64,000 nt of DNA from assembly GCA_023819375.1 (NCBI GenBank), contig JAMWDI010000004.1, positions 163,088-227,087 on the forward strand, read 5' to 3'. Source of the DNA: Candidatus Omnitrophota bacterium. Its GTDB lineage: Bacteria; Ratteibacteria; UBA8468; B48-G9; JAFGKM01. The notes under the pieces are model-generated. The model searched no databases, had not been told where the DNA came from, and saw only the letters and a program-made list of their open reading frames with translations. Below are positions 7,723 to 16,733 of the stretch, piece after piece. A program made the position numbers and the translations under genes. Numbering within the stretch: the stretch's first letter is position 1; every line of letters starts with the position of its first letter.

Positions 7723-9686
7723 TTTGTTCCTCCTTTTTGTAAAATTGATTTAATAAATTCTTCAATTACTTTATATTTCCAATCTTCTATCCAGGATGGA
7801 GAACTTGGTGAAATATAAAGTTTTGTGAAAATCCATAAAGCACCTGCTTCCTCATATGAAATTTTAAAAGCATCTTTTAAGTATCTTTCAGTAGGTCTAT
7901 TTTCAATCCATGATGGGTGTGGAGTTAAATAAATGCATGGAATAATTATTTTATCAGGACATAACTTATAATATTGATTTATTTCTAAATGTAATGAATT
8001 AGAGGAAACCCCACAATCAGGAGTAAGACGGAAACTATGTTGATAACCCCAGAGAATTACGTCAAAATAAGGTAAATATCCTTTTTTTACAAAATTTTCC
8101 AAGTGTTCATAGTAAACGCATACACCAAACTTTAAATCTGGATTTATACTTTTTATTTTCTCATAAATTTTTTTTGTATAATCAAGTGTAAAGAAATTTA
8201 AATTTGCATCAAAATCATCTATCATTAAAATTTTTAAATTTTTTAATTCTGTAGATATTTTTGAAATTTCTTCAACCCATTTTACATAATCCATATCATA
8301 AGGAGGATATTTTCTTTCACTAATAGGTTTATACCTATTTATTGGTGCTTCACTTGGTGGAACAAGATAAACTATAACATTTATTCCTTCTTTTTCTCCT
8401 CTTCTACAAAATTCAGGTAATGCTTTTAAAACTTTTTCAGAATTTACTTGTATAACATATCCATACCATTTTATCCCTAAATTTTTAACTCTCATAATAA
8501 TTTTTTCAATTTCAGGTTCACCATTTTGATTAAATTCCATACCTCCATATAATACAACCATCTCTTCAAAAGATAGTTTTTGCATTCTTTCTTTTTTTAT
8601 CTTAATATTTTCTTGCTTTACTTTATCAATGTCTTCAACTTTTATCTTTCTTTTTATAAATAGTGTTCCATCAAGATATCCTTCAACTGTATAGTCTCCT
8701 GGTTTTGTTGGCGAAAAAGATATTTTAATTTCTTTTCTTTTATCACCCACATTTAAATTTATCTCTTTTTCTTTTTTTTCAATTATATTTTCCCCCTCTT
8801 TCAATAAAAAAATAGGATTTTTCTTTTCCTCTTTCTTCAAAATTTCACTGGATATAAGAAAATAAGAAAGTTCTATATTTTCATTTTTGCTGTATACTGT
8901 GGAAAACTCATTTTCTTTTAAAATAAACACTATGGGTATGCTTTCATTGTCAACATTTACAGTTTTTAAAGTAGGTAAGTTCCTTCCCTCTTTTGCCAAA
9001 TTATATTTTTCCTTAATTTCATCTTCTTTTAAAGGTCTTAAATAAATTTTAATTTCGTCTATAATACCTTTAAATGGCCAACCCATCCTAATTCCTTCTC
9101 CATAACAACCTATTTTTATATCTGCAAAATTATTTCCAACAAGACCCTTTTCACATTTTCCTTTAGCCATTAATTGACCATCTACATATAAAAGTAGATC
9201 TTCTCCATCTCTAACAGCAACTATGTAATGCCATTGACCGTCTGCTATATCAATCCCTTTAATTATAGTTCTTTTATTTTCAATATAATTTCCAAATTGA
9301 ATAACTCCTTCATAATATCCAATCCACCATGCTGATTCTTCTCCAGAACCTGTCCATTTAGAAATATATATTTGTGAATCTTTACTTGTATGCTTTGTCC
9401 AAAACTCTATAGAATAATCACCTGAGAAACCCAATCCAATCTTATTGCTTTCTTTACAGAATAAATAACCATTTCCTTCAAGCAAGATACCATTTCCAAT
9501 AATACCTTTTGTTTTCTTTACTTTACCATAAATAGTTAAATGATTACCTTCGCCTGAATAATCATTGACTATTCCTTCCCCTTCGTCAAAACTCCAAAAT
9601 GCAACAAGTTTCCTTTCAGGTATATTATCTGAATATGAAAAAAGCAATATGAGTAAAAAAATAAAAATTAATTTTTTAAAATTCAT
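7719..9686 (-). CDS. Secreted LamG-domain protein with C-terminal TIM-barrel-like domain
   Basis: 655 residues from the ATG at 9686, which has a GGGGGTGG Shine-Dalgarno; a GTG 6 bp earlier is inside that element. A signal peptide (KKLIFIFLLILLFSYS) is followed by a LamG/concanavalin-type fold at about 25-235 (LVAFWSFDEGEGIVNDYSGE, then DGQWHYIVAVRDGEDLLLYVDGQLM). A linker with a CARDB/Ig-like beta domain comes next, then from about 390 a region that looks like a (beta/alpha)8 glycosidase (KILMIDDFDANLNFF and GVCVYYEHL). The acidic pair in MIDDFD is the best candidate catalytic site. It probably binds and cuts an extracellular glycan. Coupled by 4-bp overlap to the downstream Gfo/Idh/MocA gene. 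Confidence 0.7.
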   Translation of the reverse strand: MNFKKLIFIFLLILLFSYSDNIPERKLVAFWSFDEGEGIVNDYSGEGNHLTIYGKVKKTKGIIGNGILLEGNGYLFCKESNKIGLGFSGDYSIEFWTKHTSKDSQIYISKWTGSGEESAWWIGYYEGVIQFGNYIENKRTIIKGIDIADGQWHYIVAVRDGEDLLLYVDGQLMAKGKCEKGLVGNNFADIKIGCYGEGIRMGWPFKGIIDEIKIYLRPLKEDEIKEKYNLAKEGRNLPTLKTVNVDNESIPIVFILKENEFSTVYSKNENIELSYFLISSEILKKEEKKNPIFLLKEGENIIEKKEKEINLNVGDKRKEIKISFSPTKPGDYTVEGYLDGTLFIKRKIKVEDIDKVKQENIKIKKERMQKLSFEEMVVLYGGMEFNQNGEPEIEKIIMRVKNLGIKWYGYVIQVNSEKVLKALPEFCRRGEKEGINVIVYLVPPSEAPINRYKPISERKYPPYDMDYVKWVEEISKISTELKNLKILMIDDFDANLNFFTLDYTKKIYEKIKSINPDLKFGVCVYYEHLENFVKKGYLPYFDVILWGYQHSFRLTPDCGVSSNSLHLEINQYYKLCPDKIIIPCIYLTPHPSWIENRPTERYLKDAFKISYEEAGALWIFTKLYISPSSPSWIEDWKYKVIEEFIKSILQKGGTK

Positions 9687-10929
9687 AACCACCCCCTTTT
9701 AGGTTCTTTAAAATTTCCTTAAAACTGTCAATCAGGACTTCTCCAACATTCTCTTTAAATGGGAAAAATGTTGTGAATAAAGGAGCAATTGTTGATGCAT
9801 ATCTTTTTTCTTTAAAATCTTCTTCGTCAGGAATATAACCAACATAATCATTTGAGTATCCAAAAAGAAAGTTATATTTAGAAAAAGACAATTTTTTTAA
9901 TTCTAAACCAAATATTGTAAAAATTTCCCCAGGAGCAACAAAAAATGAACAAATATCGCTAAAACAAATAAATTGTATCTCTGTTGGTAAAAAATCTCTG
10001 CAATTTTTATCAATTTTGTACAGAGTGATTTTTTTCCATTTTGGGAGAAATTTATCCCAATTTCTATATTCTTTTTCTCTAAATTCATTATAAAATTCCT
10101 CAACATCTTTTTTTGTAGGAATTTTTAAAGGTAAATTTATAATTTCAGTCATATTTTTAATCTTTAAATTGTCTTTATATTCCAGTTTATTTATTACTTT
10201 TAAAATTTCCTCACCTACTTTTTCTCCATAAAATTTTGCCTTTTCAAAATCTCTTTGCCATCCCTCTTTTATATTTATATCTCCACAAAATCCTTGAAAG
10301 AAAATACTCTCACAATTTAAATCATTTTTTATTTTTTCGTTTGTATAAAATGGCCAATCACAAGTAAAAAGTCTATTTTCATGACTTAAACTTATACAGT
10401 GAGCATTATAGTTGTATAAAAATATCTTTTCTTTTTTATTTTCAAAAAACATAATTCTTAAACTTTTATCATAAGGTCCATTTTGTTTTGTTCTGTTATA
10501 AGCAATATCTACTTCTGTTTCTATAAACCCAATTTTTCCTTCTGAAGAATTTAATTTTGCATTAACAGCACTTTTCAATATTTTTTCTTCAAGGACAACC
10601 ATATATCTTCTACTTATTTTTCCAAGGCCTTCAAGATATAAAGTTGCAGGGCCTGAATGTGTATGAGTGGATGAAATTGTTATATTCTGGGAAGATATGC
10701 CTATGTTGTTAGAAATTTTTTCTTTTATTCTAACAATATTTTCTCTATTTATTCCTATTAAGTCACAGGAGATAAGTAAAATCTCATTTTCTCCATCATT
10801 TAAATATATACTTTTAGCATAAAGTGGGTCATGAATTCCTTCAGATTTTCTATTTAAATAAAAGCCATAACCACCCAGTTCAACACTAAATTTGGGAGTA
10901 ATATCAATTTTACTATAACCTATTTTCAT
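9676..10929 (-). CDS. Neutral/alkaline ceramidase-like N-terminal domain protein
   Basis: 417 residues. It starts KIGYSKIDITPKFSVELGGYGF, continues with DPLYAKSIYLNDGENEILLISCDLIGI, and has ISSTHTHSGPATLY at about residue 85-98. The paired His of this last motif are zinc ligands in neutral ceramidases (PF04734 family). Those enzymes are 650-700 residues with a C-terminal Ig-like domain that is missing here. PVC genomes carry many such short versions in carbohydrate loci, where the true substrate is unknown and need not be ceramide. No signal peptide is present, so it looks cytoplasmic. It overlaps the aminotransferase by 4 bp and the LamG gene by 11 bp. Confidence 0.75.
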   Translation of the reverse strand: MKIGYSKIDITPKFSVELGGYGFYLNRKSEGIHDPLYAKSIYLNDGENEILLISCDLIGINRENIVRIKEKISNNIGISSQNITISSTHTHSGPATLYLEGLGKISRRYMVVLEEKILKSAVNAKLNSSEGKIGFIETEVDIAYNRTKQNGPYDKSLRIMFFENKKEKIFLYNYNAHCISLSHENRLFTCDWPFYTNEKIKNDLNCESIFFQGFCGDINIKEGWQRDFEKAKFYGEKVGEEILKVINKLEYKDNLKIKNMTEIINLPLKIPTKKDVEEFYNEFREKEYRNWDKFLPKWKKITLYKIDKNCRDFLPTEIQFICFSDICSFFVAPGEIFTIFGLELKKLSFSKYNFLFGYSNDYVGYIPDEEDFKEKRYASTIAPLFTTFFPFKENVGEVLIDSFKEILKNLKGGGYEF

Positions 10930-12209
10930 TTCAATTCATCTATATTTTTTCTTAATTTGTAAAAACCTTCTGCTATATCTTCCATGTCTTTTTTTGTTCC
11001 GAGAAGCAACCTATGAACAATCCATATTGTTCTTCCTTTACAAACTTCTTCTACATTTTTACATGTTTCTTTAAACTTTTCATAATCAATTGGATTTTTT
11101 CTGCCTTTCATAAATGGAGAGTCACTTGAAAAATCAAGATTTTTAAATAATGGGTTATGATAAAGAGGATATAAATAACCAGATGATAAAGGGATTCCTT
11201 CTGCTTCCATTGCTTTTAATATTTTTTCAAGTGGAATATTATCCCATTCTTCAGGGAAATACCTTAAAATTGCAAGATGATGAGAGAATGTCTTTTGTTT
11301 TGGATTTAGTTTTATAGGTTTTATTCCAGGAAGGTCTTTTAATAATTCAACAAGATAGTTGTAATTTTTCATTCTTATCTCTGTTTGTTTTTTCAATCTC
11401 TTTAATTGAGTAAGTAATAATGCTCCTTGGAATTCACTCATCCTTAAATTCCATCCCAATCTTACATGTTCATACCATAAGCCATTTTTTTCTCTTCCAT
11501 AATGTCTTAAAGACCAAGAAAGTTCTGCAAGTTTGTCGTCATTTGTTGTTATTGCTCCTCCTTCTCCTGCAGTTAAATTTTTTGACTGTTGGAAACTAAA
11601 AATTCCCATATCTCCAATTCCACCTGCACTTCTTCCGTCTTTATAAAATACATAATGTGCATGTGCTGCATCTTCAATTACTTTCAAATTATACTTTTTG
11701 CTTATCTCCATTATCTTATCCATATCTGGCATATTGCCACTAAAATGTACAGGTATAATTGCTTTTGTCCTTTCTGTTATTGCTTCCTCAATTTTATTTG
11801 CATCTATTTGATATGTTTCAGGATCAATATCAACAAAAACAGGTAAAGCATAATGATTTAAGACACACATAACAGTTGCAATAAATGTATAAGGAGTTGT
11901 TATTACTTCATCTCCAGGGCCAATCCCAAGTGCACGAACACATATTTCAAGAGCAGAAGAACCACTATTTACAGCAATACAATGTTTTACTTTTTGAACT
12001 TCTGCAAATTTCCTTTCAAATTTTTCAACATATGATAATCCTTTAACTTTTCCTGAAGCAAATTCTATTGGAGAATATGCATACATCCACCATTTTCCAC
12101 TTCTTAAGACTTTCAAAATTTCTCTTTCTTCTTCTTTTCCAAATATAGGCCAACCTGGAAATGGTTTTTTTCTTACTGGTTTCCCTCCATTTATCGCAAG
12201 TTTAGCCAT
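10926..12209 (-). CDS. DegT/DnrJ/EryC1/StrS family PLP-dependent aminotransferase-like protein
   Basis: 427 residues, slightly longer than the usual 370-400. Family hallmarks are visible: AVNSGSSALEICVRALGIGPGDEVI (about 78-102), VIEDAAHAHYVF with the Asp that contacts the pyridine nitrogen of PLP, and FSFQQSKNLTAGEGG, in which the Lys forms the Schiff base. These enzymes transfer an amino group to keto-sugars or act as sugar dehydratases. In operons like this, with Gfo/Idh/MocA partners (as in 3-amino-3-deoxy-inositol or -sugar metabolism), a role in amino-sugar or aminocyclitol conversion is plausible but inferred. SD AAAGGAGGA precedes the ATG. Confidence 0.9.
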   Translation of the reverse strand: MAKLAINGGKPVRKKPFPGWPIFGKEEEREILKVLRSGKWWMYAYSPIEFASGKVKGLSYVEKFERKFAEVQKVKHCIAVNSGSSALEICVRALGIGPGDEVITTPYTFIATVMCVLNHYALPVFVDIDPETYQIDANKIEEAITERTKAIIPVHFSGNMPDMDKIMEISKKYNLKVIEDAAHAHYVFYKDGRSAGGIGDMGIFSFQQSKNLTAGEGGAITTNDDKLAELSWSLRHYGREKNGLWYEHVRLGWNLRMSEFQGALLLTQLKRLKKQTEIRMKNYNYLVELLKDLPGIKPIKLNPKQKTFSHHLAILRYFPEEWDNIPLEKILKAMEAEGIPLSSGYLYPLYHNPLFKNLDFSSDSPFMKGRKNPIDYEKFKETCKNVEEVCKGRTIWIVHRLLLGTKKDMEDIAEGFYKLRKNIDELK

Positions 12210-12226
12210 ACTTATTCCTCCTTTTT

Positions 12227-13189
12227 TTATAATCTTTCGTAATAGATCTTTTCAATAAGTTCCATAGTTTTTAGAGCATCAGTAAGATTTGTTAAAGGTT
12301 GTTTCTTTTGTTTTAAACAATCAATAAAATGTCGATTTTCATTATAGAAGCCTGCAATTTTATAAAAATCAGTACTTCCAACAATTTCTTCACTTTTTAA
12401 AGATATACATTCTTCTTTGCCATTCATAAAAATAGTTGCAATTTTTTCTGGTTCAACATATGCAGTTATGCCTTTGGCATGAAGTTCTATACTGAAAATT
12501 CTTTTTCCTCCTATATAATTAGAAACTAAAAGACCTGTTGCTCCTGATTCAAATTCTAAAATTGCGTTGAAATTATTTTCATAATTTTTGTACCATTTTT
12601 TAATTAATGAAGAAACTTTTTTTACTTCTCCTCCTATCCATCTTAAACAATCTACTGCATGAATTATGTCACTTGTTAAAAGATCAATAGCACCTCTAAA
12701 ATATGGTGTCTCATCGTTAAAAAATTTTATAAAACGAACAATACATAAAATTACAGGGCCATTTCTTTCAACCAATTCCTTCACTTTAAGAGTTAATGGG
12801 CTAAATCTTCTTTGGAAACCTACCATAGTAATACATCCAAATTTTTCAGATTTTAAAGCCATCTGTCTTGTTTGTTCTTTACATATTCCAGGGGGTTTTT
12901 CAATAAAAATATTTAATTTTCTTTCTAAACAATCTATTGCAGGATCAAAAATAATGTGGGGAGGTAAAGCAATGTAGACTGCATCTAGTGCTAATTTTTC
13001 TATCATTTCTTTATAATTATTAAAAGTATTTACAATTTTATATTTTTCTTTTATCTCTACAAGTTTGTTTTCATCAATATCACAAACTCCACATATTTCA
13101 ACATCTTCAAAAGACGATAAAGATGGCAAATGTGCTAATTTTACAATGTTACCACACCCTATAATTCCAATTTTGACTTTGTTATTCAT
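12227..13189 (-). CDS. Gfo/Idh/MocA family NAD(P)-dependent oxidoreductase
   Basis: 320 residues, at the short end for the family. Rossmann motif KIGIIGCGNIVKLAHLPSL at the start; the catalytic-Lys motif is IFIEKPPGICKEQ, a PPG variant of the usual EKP loop. The second domain has TSDIIHAVDCLRWIGGE with the conserved His/Asp region. Cytoplasmic; substrate unknown. It lies 1 bp downstream of the prepilin-like gene and 17 bp upstream of the DegT-type gene, so it is the second gene of that transcription unit. A dehydrogenase followed by an aminotransferase suggests oxidation then transamination of a sugar or cyclitol hydroxyl. Confidence 0.88.
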   Translation of the reverse strand: MNNKVKIGIIGCGNIVKLAHLPSLSSFEDVEICGVCDIDENKLVEIKEKYKIVNTFNNYKEMIEKLALDAVYIALPPHIIFDPAIDCLERKLNIFIEKPPGICKEQTRQMALKSEKFGCITMVGFQRRFSPLTLKVKELVERNGPVILCIVRFIKFFNDETPYFRGAIDLLTSDIIHAVDCLRWIGGEVKKVSSLIKKWYKNYENNFNAILEFESGATGLLVSNYIGGKRIFSIELHAKGITAYVEPEKIATIFMNGKEECISLKSEEIVGSTDFYKIAGFYNENRHFIDCLKQKKQPLTNLTDALKTMELIEKIYYERL

Positions 13190-13190
13190 C

Positions 13191-13934
13191 CTAAAAAGTA
13201 AAAACTTTCATATTAACAGTTATTCCATAATTTACACCAGGATTTAAACTTCCACTTGCATTTCTTGAACCCTTTAGACACGCCCTTAATCTTGATGGCT
13301 CACATGCTTCTACATGTCCATCTGAAAAGAGTGTGTTACACTTTCCCATATGTCTAAAATGAAATGTGTGATAATCTACAGGAGATGAAGTATCAAATAC
13401 ATAATTTAAACATAATCCATATTGGCTATTTCTTGAAAGATAAAGTGAATCAGCAAGAAGAATAAAATTTGATGGTTTTGTAATTTTTGGGAAATAAATA
13501 TAAAATACATATCCTCCTGGAACAGGACGCATATAAAATGTCCCAACATCATCAGGTGGGGCTGTTATACTTGAAACATATTGATTTACTCCATAAACAT
13601 ATTGCCATCCCTTGTAAACTTTTGGCTCAGCAGATGGACAGACTAATATTGTAGGTTTACCTACTTTAGGTTCAGGAAGATAAGAACTTATAGGTCCTGT
13701 TAACCATATATTCCAATATTGAATAGGTGAACTTCTGTAAACAGTCCAGTATCCATCGTAATCGTTTGCATACATTAAAATTGCTTGTCCTATTTGCTTT
13801 AAGTTATTGAAGCATACTGCCTGTCTTGCTCTTTCACGTGCTTTTGATAAAGCAGGTAGCAACATCGCTGCTAAAATTGCTATGATTGCCACCACAACAA
13901 GCAACTCTATTAATGTAAAACCTCTTCTTTTCAT
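13191..13934 (-). CDS. Prepilin-type N-terminal cleavage/methylation protein with DGHV C-terminal motif (cassette P1)
   Basis: 247 residues from the ATG at 13934; a GTG 9 bp upstream lies inside the GGGGGGTGAT Shine-Dalgarno. The leader MKRRG is followed by the prepilin segment [19 protein letters not shown], with the conserved Glu at position +5 of the mature protein. The inner-membrane peptidase should cut after Gly5. After the helix come [21 protein letters not shown], the motif LVCPSAEP, and near the C-terminus [12 protein letters not shown]. This DUF1559-like architecture is common in PVC bacteria. It is the only one of the seven whose next gene is a cytoplasmic Gfo/Idh/MocA enzyme rather than a secreted protein. 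It follows the ROK regulator by 54 bp. Confidence 0.92.
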   Translation of the reverse strand: MKRRGFTLIELLVVVAIIAILAAMLLPALSKARERARQAVCFNNLKQIGQAILMYANDYDGYWTVYRSSPIQYWNIWLTGPISSYLPEPKVGKPTILVCPSAEPKVYKGWQYVYGVNQYVSSITAPPDDVGTFYMRPVPGGYVFYIYFPKITKPSNFILLADSLYLSRNSQYGLCLNYVFDTSSPVDYHTFHFRHMGKCNTLFSDGHVEACEPSRLRACLKGSRNASGSLNPGVNYGITVNMKVFTF

Positions 13935-13988
13935 TTTTATCACCCCCCTTTCTTATTTTATTTTTTATTTCTAAACAATACCTTTCCA

Positions 13989-15182
13989 TTATTCTTCACC
14001 TCCTTTTATTATTCGGTTTTTAAATATGTCTGCAATACATAAATTTGTCCCTTTTAAGATTCCTTCATTTTCATCAATATTAGAAAATTCAATTTTTAAA
14101 TCTTCAAGAAGTAGTGGTAATGCCTCTTTTAATATTGAATTTTTAATTATTGAAAGAAGGAAATCACCTGCTTTTATAAGAGGACCACCAAAAACAATTA
14201 CATCAGGATTAAAAATGTTGACTAACATTGCGCTCACTTTTCCTATATACTTTCCAGCATTTTCTATTACTTCAATACACAATTTATCTCTTCTATTTAT
14301 GCATTCCACTATATCTTCAATTTTTATTTTCTCTATATTGCCATTTACAATCTTTTCTATCTCTGAATGAACCCCCTCTTTTAAGCCATTTTTTATTTTT
14401 TCAATTATAGAACTTATGTTTGCAAATTTCTCAAGACATCCATAATTCCCACAATAACATCTCTCCCCATCTTTTTCTACAATTATATGTCCTATTTCTC
14501 CACAGTTTCCACTACTTCCATAAAATATTTTTCCATTTAGAATTATTCCAAGTCCAATTCCTTCTCCAAGATATATGTATAGAAGATTTTTTGTATTTTC
14601 ATTTTTCCTTATTTCAAATTCCATCCTTGCAAGAACATCAGGATTATCAAAAAGAAAAATATCTTTTTTAAATTCTTCTTCTAAAATTTTTCTCAAATTA
14701 ATTCTTTCCCATTTTTTCCAACCACATAATCCTAAAACTTCCCCTGTTTTTATATCTATGGCTCCAAGTAAAGATATTCCTATATTTTTCCATTTCGCTT
14801 CATCTAATTTAGAATTTTCTTTTAAGTTTTTTATAAATGATATCATTCTTGAAATAAAAAGTTCCTCATCCTTTTCTGAAAATTCTTTATCCTCTTTGAA
14901 AATTATTTTATTCCCATAATTTGTCACTCCACCTATTATTTTATTTCCATCATAAGATATAATTATTGAATGATAAAAGTCTGGATTTATTCTGTAAAAA
15001 CTTAGTCTTCTTCCTCTCCCTCTGATAATTTTTCCGTCTTTTACAATTTTCCCTTCATTAATTAGAATTTTTATAATTTTGCTAACTGTTATATTTCCAA
15101 TACCTGATTTTTCTACAATTTCTTTTCTTGATAAAGGTTCTTTTTCTAAAATTAATTTTAAAATTAAATTTTTTTTCTTCAT
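13989..15182 (-). CDS. ROK family transcriptional regulator with N-terminal winged helix
   Basis: 397 residues, the length of NagC/XylR-type ROK repressors. Residues 5-60 form a winged-helix DNA-binding domain (SRKEIVEKSGIGNITVSKIIKIL). The ROK domain follows, with YLGEGIGLGIILNG and the zinc site His232, Cys242, Cys244, Cys249 (GHIIVEKDGERCYCGNYGCLE). The loop that is normally ENDAN in active ROK kinases reads DNPDV (179-183); by eye the catalytic Asp is replaced by Pro181, so sugar kinase activity is unlikely. It probably senses a sugar and controls the operon that begins with the prepilin gene 54 bp downstream, and perhaps its own promoter at 15196-15230. Confidence 0.9.
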   Translation of the reverse strand: MKKKNLILKLILEKEPLSRKEIVEKSGIGNITVSKIIKILINEGKIVKDGKIIRGRGRRLSFYRINPDFYHSIIISYDGNKIIGGVTNYGNKIIFKEDKEFSEKDEELFISRMISFIKNLKENSKLDEAKWKNIGISLLGAIDIKTGEVLGLCGWKKWERINLRKILEEEFKKDIFLFDNPDVLARMEFEIRKNENTKNLLYIYLGEGIGLGIILNGKIFYGSSGNCGEIGHIIVEKDGERCYCGNYGCLEKFANISSIIEKIKNGLKEGVHSEIEKIVNGNIEKIKIEDIVECINRRDKLCIEVIENAGKYIGKVSAMLVNIFNPDVIVFGGPLIKAGDFLLSIIKNSILKEALPLLLEDLKIEFSNIDENEGILKGTNLCIADIFKNRIIKGGEE

Positions 15183-15497
15183 TTTTCTTTTCTTTTTTTA
15201 TATTTTTAAACATAATTTTATTTTTGTCAAATTTTTTTATTTCAAAAGTAAAATGTTTTGCATTTTTTTTGTTTAAAATATGTAAAAATGTTTAAGAATT
15301 AAATAAAATTTCAAAATAACAATTTTTTATTTTATAAAGGTTAACAAGAGCAGCATGTAAAGGAAGAATTTAAAAATTTTACTTTATAGGTCTAATAAGT
15401 TGGTTAATTTGTTAGTAGTGGTTTATTAATAAAATTGATTTAATCACAGAAAAAAACTGGAAGTGTACTTTTCTGGATTTAAAATTTAGTTCTTAAT
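15183..15497. other. 315-bp intergenic region between ROK gene and BaiN-like gene
   Basis: No open reading frame of note. It holds the ROK promoter candidate (15196-15230). Upstream of that, on the minus strand, are two TTAAACA elements about 19 bp apart (within 15271-15296) that could be operator sites. Near 15450-15478, beyond the 3' end of the BaiN-like gene, a weak hairpin (CAGAAAA ... TTTTCTG, 15-base loop) could act as a terminator. The rest is simple A/T-rich sequence. Confidence 0.4.
15196..15230 (-). promoter_or_regulatory. Putative promoter/operator of the ROK regulator gene
   Basis: On the minus strand a perfect TTGACA box (15230-15225) is followed after 11 bp by two 9-bp units, ATGTTTAAA and AATATAAAA (15213-15196). 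This is a degenerate version of the TTGACA plus ATGTATAAA-repeat arrangement in front of three prepilin operons in this window. The spacing to a single best -10 hexamer is ambiguous. TTTAAACA-like elements also occur further upstream at 15271-15296. Confidence 0.4.
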
Positions 15498-16733
15498 TCA
15501 TGCGTTTATTCCTGCAACATAACCAGTAGAAAAACACATTTGTAAATTGTAACCGCCTGTTTTCCCATCTACATCTATTACTTCACCTGCAAAATAAATA
15601 TTATTTACAATTTTAGATTCCATAGTTTTTGGATTTATTTCGTCAACACAAATTCCTCCTCTTGTAACCATACTATCATAAAAAGGACGTGGTTTTTTTA
15701 CTGTTAATTGGAAATTTAGAAGTTTTTCTATAATTATATTTCTCTCCTGTTTTGTTAACTGATTGACTTTCTTATATGGATCAAGTGATGCTAAAAGTAA
15801 AAATTCATAAATTAAACCAGATGGCAAAAGATTTTTCATAAAATTTTTTAAAATTTTGTTTTGATTTTCTTTTATTTCTTTTTGTAATCTTTTATCAAGA
15901 ATTTCTTTATTTAAGGCAGGTTTGAAATTTATTATTAATTTTATCTCGCCTTTTTCAAAGTTTTCAGAAATGTCTCCACTTATATTTAAAATTGCAGGTC
16001 CACTTACTCCATAATGAGTAAACAAAACTTCTCCAAATTCTTCTCCTATTTTTTTATTACTTAAAAAAGCACTTACTTTTACATTTTTTAAAGTTATTCC
16101 TTGCCAATTTTTTAAGAATTTTTCTTTAATTTCAATTCCACATAAAGCAGGACATGGTTTTATAATTTTATGACCAAACTTTTCAGCAAAAATAAAACCA
16201 TCTCCTTCAGAGCCAGTTTTAGGAAAACTTTTACCCCCTGTGGCAATAACAATTTTCTTACTTTTTAGAATTCTTTTGTCAGTAATAACCTTAAACTCAT
16301 CCTTTAAATTTTCAATATCAATGACTTTCTCTTTCAAAAAAAGTTTAACTTTGTTTCTATCTAACATTTTTCTTATTGTTTTGACTACATCTTCTGCGTT
16401 TTCACTTTCTGGATAAACTCTTTTGCCTGTATCAATTTTTAATTTAAGACCATTTTTTTCAAAAAACTCATAAAGGTCTTGATTAGAAAACTGATAAAAG
16501 ACATTTATTAAAAATTTTCCATTTTTATATTTTGAAAGATATTCATCATTTATTTCATTCATATTTGTTAAGTTGCATTTTCCTTTGCCTGTTAAAAGTA
16601 GTTTTTTACATATTTGATTATTTTTATCAATTATTGCAGTTTTTCTTTTTCTTTCAGATGAAAAAATACCTGCAAAACTTCCTGCTGGTCCCCCTCCAAC
16701 TATAACTACATCAAATTCTTCAATGTTATTCAT
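15498..16733 (-). CDS. BaiN/HI0933 (YhiN) family FAD-dependent oxidoreductase
   Basis: 411 residues. The N-terminus has VVIVGGGPAGSFAGIFSSERK, then the family signature LLLTGKGKCNLTN at about residues 46-58. The middle holds KIVIATGGKSFPKTGSEGDG and the C-terminus MVTRGGICVDEINPKTMESK with NIYFAGEVIDVDGKTGGYNLQ. These are the diagnostic blocks of the HI0933-like flavoproteins. The biochemical role of most members is unknown; BaiN reduces bile-acid intermediates. It overlaps the upstream radical SAM gene by 4 bp (ATGA), so the pair is one transcription unit that seems separate from the glycan operons. Confidence 0.92.
   Translation of the reverse strand: MNNIEEFDVVIVGGGPAGSFAGIFSSERKRKTAIIDKNNQICKKLLLTGKGKCNLTNMNEINDEYLSKYKNGKFLINVFYQFSNQDLYEFFEKNGLKLKIDTGKRVYPESENAEDVVKTIRKMLDRNKVKLFLKEKVIDIENLKDEFKVITDKRILKSKKIVIATGGKSFPKTGSEGDGFIFAEKFGHKIIKPCPALCGIEIKEKFLKNWQGITLKNVKVSAFLSNKKIGEEFGEVLFTHYGVSGPAILNISGDISENFEKGEIKLIINFKPALNKEILDKRLQKEIKENQNKILKNFMKNLLPSGLIYEFLLLASLDPYKKVNQLTKQERNIIIEKLLNFQLTVKKPRPFYDSMVTRGGICVDEINPKTMESKIVNNIYFAGEVIDVDGKTGGYNLQMCFSTGYVAGINA

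Noticed and set aside
14026-14919. Several long open frames on the plus strand opposite the ROK gene
   Set aside because: They are rich in Phe, Ser, Leu and Ile runs, have no ribosome sites and are antisense shadows of a clearly conserved gene; the same holds for plus-strand frames opposite the other large minus-strand genes (for example 43863-44882).
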